Positions 60,744-64,000 of a stretch of 64,000 nt of DNA are shown piece by piece. Location: contig NZ_RBHX01000001.1 of the NCBI RefSeq assembly GCF_003626735.1, forward strand, positions 2,232,001 through 2,296,000. Direction: 5' to 3'. Both the position numbers and the translations under genes were made by a program. Position 1 is the first letter of the stretch. The number at the start of each line of letters is the position of its first letter. Source of the DNA: Microbacterium sp. CGR2. GTDB lineage: Bacteria > Actinomycetota > Actinomycetes > Actinomycetales > Microbacteriaceae. The notes below the pieces were generated by a model. That model saw only the letters and a program-made list of their open reading frames with translations. It was not told where the DNA came from and ran no database searches.

Positions 60744-62162
60744 TCAGCCCTGGACCCGGGCGATCCAGGCCTCGACCTCATCCGCTGTTCGGGGGATGTC
60801 TGCGGAGAGGTTCACCGGTCCGTCCTCGGTCATCAGGATGTCGTCCTCGATGCGCACACCGATGCCACGCAACTCCGCCGGGACGGTGAGGTCATCGATC
60901 TGGAAGTACAGCCCCGGCTCGATGGTGAACACCATGCCCGGTGCCAGGACGCCGTCGTAGTACATCTCGCGGCGTGCCTGCGCGCAATCGTGGACGTCGA
61001 TTCCGAGGTGGTGGGAGGTGCCGTGAACCATGTAGCGGCGGTGCTGCCCGCCGGCGTCCGCATCGAGAGCCTCCTCGGCGGTGACGGGGAGAAGGCCCCA
61101 CTCGGCCGTGCGCTGGGCGATCACCGTCATCGCGGCGCTGTGCACGTCACGGAACCGCACGCCCACCTGAGCAGCGGCGAACGCGGCATCTGCGGCTTCG
61201 CGCACCGTCTCGTAGACCCGGCGCTGCACCTCGGTGAAGGTTCCGGAGACGGGGAGCGTGCGCGTGATGTCTGCCGTGTAGAGGCTGTCTGCCTCCACGC
61301 CCGCATCCACCAGGATCAGGTCGCCGGGGACGACCGTGCCGTCGTTGCGGGTCCAGTGCAGGTAGCAGGCGTGCGGGCCTGATGCGGCGATCGTGTCGTA
61401 GCCCTCCCCATTGCCGTCCTCTCGGGCCCGGCGGTGGAAGACGCCCTCGACCACGCGCTCGCCGCGGGAGTGTGCGATCGCCTGGGGAAGCTCGCGGATG
61501 ATGTCGTCGAAGCCCGCGGCCGTGATGTCGACCGCGCGACGCATCTCCTCGATCTCGAAGTCGTCTTTGATCAGGCGAAGCTCCGACACGAAGCGGGTGA
61601 GGTCTTCGTCGTCGTCGAGGATCAGCTCGCCGTCGACGGGCACGAACTCGTGCAGGTGTGCGGTCTCGATGGCGAGGTCGGCCGCGACACCCGCGAGGGA
61701 CGGCCGCGGTCCGATCCAGAACTCCCCGACGGTGGCGTCGGCATAGAACTCCGTCGTGGTGCGGTCTGCGCGCTCACGGAAGAACAGCGTGATGTCGTGT
61801 CCGGCGTCGGTCGGCTCGAACACCAGGATCGAGTCGGGCTCGGCGTCCGCAGCCCACCCGGTGAGGTGCGCGAAGGCGGAGTGCGCGCGGAACACGTAGT
61901 CGGTGTCGTTGCTGCGCTGCTTGAGGGAGCCGGCGGGAATCACCAGACGCTTGCCCGGGAACGCCGCGGATACCGCGGCCCGTCGATTCGCGGCGAACGG
62001 CGCCTGCGTGCGCGGAGCGGGCAGCGTCTCCGGGCGTTCGGCCCAGCCCGAGGAGATCGTGTCGAGGAAGCCCTGCGGGAACGGCTGCTTCCGGTTGGTC
62101 GTGCTGTTCTCAGCCGTCTCGGTGGTGGGTTCAGCGATCGTGTCGCGCTCTCCGGTGCTCAT
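60744..62162 (-). CDS. aminopeptidase P family protein (M24)
   Basis: 472 residues; a creatinase-like N-terminal domain followed by the pita-bread metallopeptidase. Dinuclear metal ligands are visible: ILVDAGVEADSLYTADITRT (two Asp), MVHGTSHHLGIDVHD (His), MVFTIEPGLYF (Glu) and GVRIEDDILMTEDG (Glu). Cleaves Xaa-Pro N-terminal residues from peptides in the cytoplasm. A CAGACT hexamer sits 7 nt before the ATG, a weak leaderless signal. Single gene. Confidence 0.94.
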   Translation of the reverse strand: MSTGERDTIAEPTTETAENSTTNRKQPFPQGFLDTISSGWAERPETLPAPRTQAPFAANRRAAVSAAFPGKRLVIPAGSLKQRSNDTDYVFRAHSAFAHLTGWAADAEPDSILVFEPTDAGHDITLFFRERADRTTTEFYADATVGEFWIGPRPSLAGVAADLAIETAHLHEFVPVDGELILDDDEDLTRFVSELRLIKDDFEIEEMRRAVDITAAGFDDIIRELPQAIAHSRGERVVEGVFHRRAREDGNGEGYDTIAASGPHACYLHWTRNDGTVVPGDLILVDAGVEADSLYTADITRTLPVSGTFTEVQRRVYETVREAADAAFAAAQVGVRFRDVHSAAMTVIAQRTAEWGLLPVTAEEALDADAGGQHRRYMVHGTSHHLGIDVHDCAQARREMYYDGVLAPGMVFTIEPGLYFQIDDLTVPAELRGIGVRIEDDILMTEDGPVNLSADIPRTADEVEAWIARVQG

Positions 62163-62199
62163 CCCACCAGTCTGTCATCTGAGGGGAGGGTGCGGGAGA

Positions 62200-63222
62200 T
62201 CAGCCGGCGGGTTCGAGCTGAACGACCAGCGCACGGTGGTCGCTGCCGCCCGCGTCGTCGAGCACCATCGAGCCCGTCGGGGTCCAGTTCTGAGACGCCA
62301 TGACGTGATCGATCGGCGCGCCCGCCAGGGGCGGCACCGAACTCGGCCAGGTGCCGGTGAGGCCGTTGCCGGTGCGGGAGGCGACGTCGCGGCACTGCCC
62401 GATATCGCCGCCCTCGACGCCGAGCGGCGCCATGTGGTCGACCGTGGCGTTGAAGTCGCCCGCGAGGATGAAGTCACCGGCGGGGCACTGGTCGGCGATC
62501 CATTGCAGATCGCTGCGCCACTGCTCCATCTCTTCCATCCGCGGCGCCACCGCATGCACGGCGACCACCGTGGGGCCGCTGCCGTCGATCGGCATCAGCA
62601 CGGCGCTCGGAACCGAGCCCGTGTTGCTGGATCCGTCGCGCGACGACTCGATCACCGAGTACTCGCCGAGGTCGGGGGCGACCAGCACCGTCGTCTGCCA
62701 GGACTTCGGGCCATCGGGCACGTCGGGGCGGAACTGCACGTGATGCACCCACATCGGGTGGCCCTGCTCGCGCAGCATGATCGCGATACGCTCGCCGACC
62801 TCTTCGGTCGTCTCCGGGAGGGCGACGATGTCGGCTTCCTGCGCGAGGATCTGCGTGGCGATCTGCTCGGCGGACACCGCTTCGCCCGCGGTGTTCCACG
62901 ACAGGACGCGGACGCTGGTCTCGGTCTTCTCCGGCAGCACGGATTCGCCGAAGCCGCGGTTCATGCCGACGACGCCTGTGGCTATCGCGCCGAGCAGAGA
63001 CACGATGAGCACGGATGCGGCGAAACCTCGGAGCGGGCGCGCGAGAAGCAGCAGGAGCGCGAGGACCGCGATCACGAGAAAACCACCCAACACCAGGCCG
63101 CGTACCGAGACGAGCTGCGCGAACGGATAGGTCTGCTCGAGGTGGAAGAACTGCGGCCACACCACGACCGCTGCCGCGATTGCGAGCAGCACGGTGAAGA
63201 GAATCCCCAGGAGACGAAGCAT
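62200..63222 (-). CDS. membrane-anchored endonuclease/exonuclease/phosphatase family protein
   Basis: 340 residues. Three N-terminal membrane helices (GILFTVLLAIAAAVVVWP; LVLGGFLVIAVLALLLLLA; AASVLIVSLLGAIATGVVG) place a C-terminal EEP domain outside the membrane. Catalytic marks are VLSWNTAGE, IVALPETTEEVG (Glu), AGDFNATVDHM and GSDHRALVVQ. Substrate could be a phosphodiester, lipid or nucleic acid. Leaderless start: TAGGCT 7 nt before the ATG. Confidence 0.9.
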   Translation of the reverse strand: MLRLLGILFTVLLAIAAAVVVWPQFFHLEQTYPFAQLVSVRGLVLGGFLVIAVLALLLLLARPLRGFAASVLIVSLLGAIATGVVGMNRGFGESVLPEKTETSVRVLSWNTAGEAVSAEQIATQILAQEADIVALPETTEEVGERIAIMLREQGHPMWVHHVQFRPDVPDGPKSWQTTVLVAPDLGEYSVIESSRDGSSNTGSVPSAVLMPIDGSGPTVVAVHAVAPRMEEMEQWRSDLQWIADQCPAGDFILAGDFNATVDHMAPLGVEGGDIGQCRDVASRTGNGLTGTWPSSVPPLAGAPIDHVMASQNWTPTGSMVLDDAGGSDHRALVVQLEPAG

Positions 63223-63229
63223 CCCCCCA

Positions 63230-63235
63230 AGCCTA
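63230..63235 (-). promoter_or_regulatory. -10 hexamer, leaderless promoter
   Basis: TAGGCT on the minus strand ends 7 nt before the ATG of the EEP-family gene. Confidence 0.55.
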
Positions 63236-63266
63236 GAAGCGTCGCCTGTGAAGTCCCTGCCCTCGG

Positions 63267-63272
63267 TACGCT
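63267..63272 (+). promoter_or_regulatory. -10 hexamer, leaderless promoter
   Basis: TACGCT ends 6 nt before ATG 63279. Confidence 0.55.
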
Positions 63273-63278
63273 CGGAGA

Positions 63279-64000
63279 ATGGCCTTTCCGTCGTCTTCCG
63301 GGTTCGCGGGTCCCGCGGACCTGCACCTGCACTCCAATCACTCCGACGGCACGGAGAGCCCCGCCGAAGTCGTGCGTCAGGCGCATGCGCACGGGGTGCG
63401 CACGGTCGCGCTCACCGACCACGACCGCTCCACCGGGTGGGGGGAGGCGGGTGACGCGGCTGTCGCGCTCGGCATGACCTTCGTCCCCGGCATGGAGCTC
63501 TCCGCGAAGCACGAGTGGCGCAGTGTGCACGTCCTGGGGTACCTCTTCGACCCGGAAGACCCGCGCCTCGCCGCCGAGACGGACCGGATTCGCGGTGACC
63601 GGATCGGCCGTGCCGAGCGGATCGTCCGCAACATCGGACGCGACTACGACCTGCTCTGGGACGACGTCGTCGCCCAGACGACGCTGGACGCCACCGTCGG
63701 GCGGCCGCACATCGCCGACGCGCTCGTGGCGCGCGGGATCGTTCGCGACCGCACCGAGGCGTTCGACGGCATCCTGCACCCTCGCGAGGGGTACTACGAG
63801 CCCCACTACGCGCCGGATCCGCTCACCGCGGTACGGCTGATCACCGACGCGGGAGGAGTGGCGATCATCGCCCACCCGGTCACGACCGGACGCGACCGGA
63901 TGATGCCCGTCCCGTTCATCGAGCGCCTCATCGCCGCGGGGCTCGGCGGCTTCGAGATCGACCACCGGGAGAACACCGAATCGGGCAAACGGATGCTGCG
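63279..64000 (+). CDS. PHP domain phosphoesterase, cut by window end
   Basis: First 240 residues of a PHP-domain protein. Metal-binding motifs: ADLHLHSNHSDGTESP (HxH plus His and Asp), ALTDHDRS (DHD), VPGMELSA (Glu), VHVLGYLF (His) and IIAHPVTT (His). These are features of the YciV/RNase AM-type and nucleoside 3',5'-bisphosphate phosphatases. The C-terminus, expected to be about 40 more residues, lies beyond the window. Leaderless start. Confidence 0.9.
   Translation, partial: MAFPSSSGFAGPADLHLHSNHSDGTESPAEVVRQAHAHGVRTVALTDHDRSTGWGEAGDAAVALGMTFVPGMELSAKHEWRSVHVLGYLFDPEDPRLAAETDRIRGDRIGRAERIVRNIGRDYDLLWDDVVAQTTLDATVGRPHIADALVARGIVRDRTEAFDGILHPREGYYEPHYAPDPLTAVRLITDAGGVAIIAHPVTTGRDRMMPVPFIERLIAAGLGGFEIDHRENTESGKRML

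Noticed and set aside
1..64000. CRISPR arrays, prophage, insertion sequences, restriction or toxin-antitoxin systems, tRNA or rRNA genes
   Set aside because: No regularly spaced repeats, transposase or integrase motifs, or tRNA-like cloverleaf ends were seen on reading both strands; a dedicated scan could still reveal a missed tRNA.

Overview
This is a gene-dense, high-GC stretch of ordinary bacterial chromosome. It most likely comes from an actinobacterium of the family Microbacteriaceae, probably Microbacterium or a close relative. Supporting signs are strong GC bias at third codon positions, many GTG starts, many leaderless genes (TAnnnT hexamer 6-7 nt before the start codon), a DUF3117 mini-protein, and a GTCGTTGAGCGAGCGAAGCG-type palindromic repeat that I recall from Microbacteriaceae genomes. 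The gene order dapC ... dapD-dapE ... DUF3117 ... O-methyltransferase-tatB-mrp-MgtE_N/CBS also matches the fdxC-dapC to mrp segment of mycobacterial chromosomes. I see no phage, plasmid, insertion sequence, CRISPR array, rRNA or tRNA.

Layout. 1-5.3 kb: end of a flavin monooxygenase with its flavin reductase, an alpha/beta hydrolase, a stand-alone condensation-domain-like acyltransferase next to an ABC-F ATPase, and an isochorismatase-fold hydrolase. 5.4-11.6 kb: small stress, regulatory and enzyme genes (CGNR-type regulator, SDR, catalytically broken alpha/beta hydrolase, LysR-HTH stub, Cys-less HesB-like protein, GNAT, Dps, DUF6328, acyltransferase). 11.6-15.5 kb: a tiny Cys-containing ORF, an MFS exporter and a divergent ABC exporter. 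15.6-23.0 kb: SDR plus glycosyltransferase, then a tight minus-strand NAD operon nrtR-nadA-nadB-nadC-cysteine desulfurase. 23.1-28.7 kb: a five-gene family-5 ABC importer. 28.7-33.5 kb: a tandem glycine riboswitch and gcvTHP. 33.7-39.6 kb: a second family-5 importer with a fused double ATPase. 39.6-45.7 kb: CPBP protease, typA, a secreted APF-like protein, an XRE/cupin regulator divergent from azlCD. 45.7-52.5 kb: ferredoxin, dapC, citrate synthase, DEAD-box helicase, dapD and divergent dapE (succinylase branch of DAP/lysine synthesis). 52.5-64 kb: PIG-V-like membrane glycosyltransferase, DUF3117, O-methyltransferase, tatB, a frameshifted PH-like gene, mrp-DUF1003-MgtE_N/CBS operon, YflT-like/DUF4870/hydrolase operon, aminopeptidase P, an EEP-family membrane protein and a PHP-family phosphoesterase cut by the right edge.

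How they work together. NrtR very probably controls de novo NAD synthesis, and the desulfurase can supply sulfur for the NadA cluster. Glycine controls gcvTHP through the riboswitch, probably by hiding the gcvT ribosome-binding site. The dapC, dapD and dapE genes form one pathway although split among transcription units.

I found no clearly new multi-gene system. The most unusual signals are a palindromic repeat element translated inside nadB as a 43-residue insert, repeat-like sequence inside the second glycine aptamer, a condensation-domain/ABC-F pair, and a small CSDGVC peptide gene.
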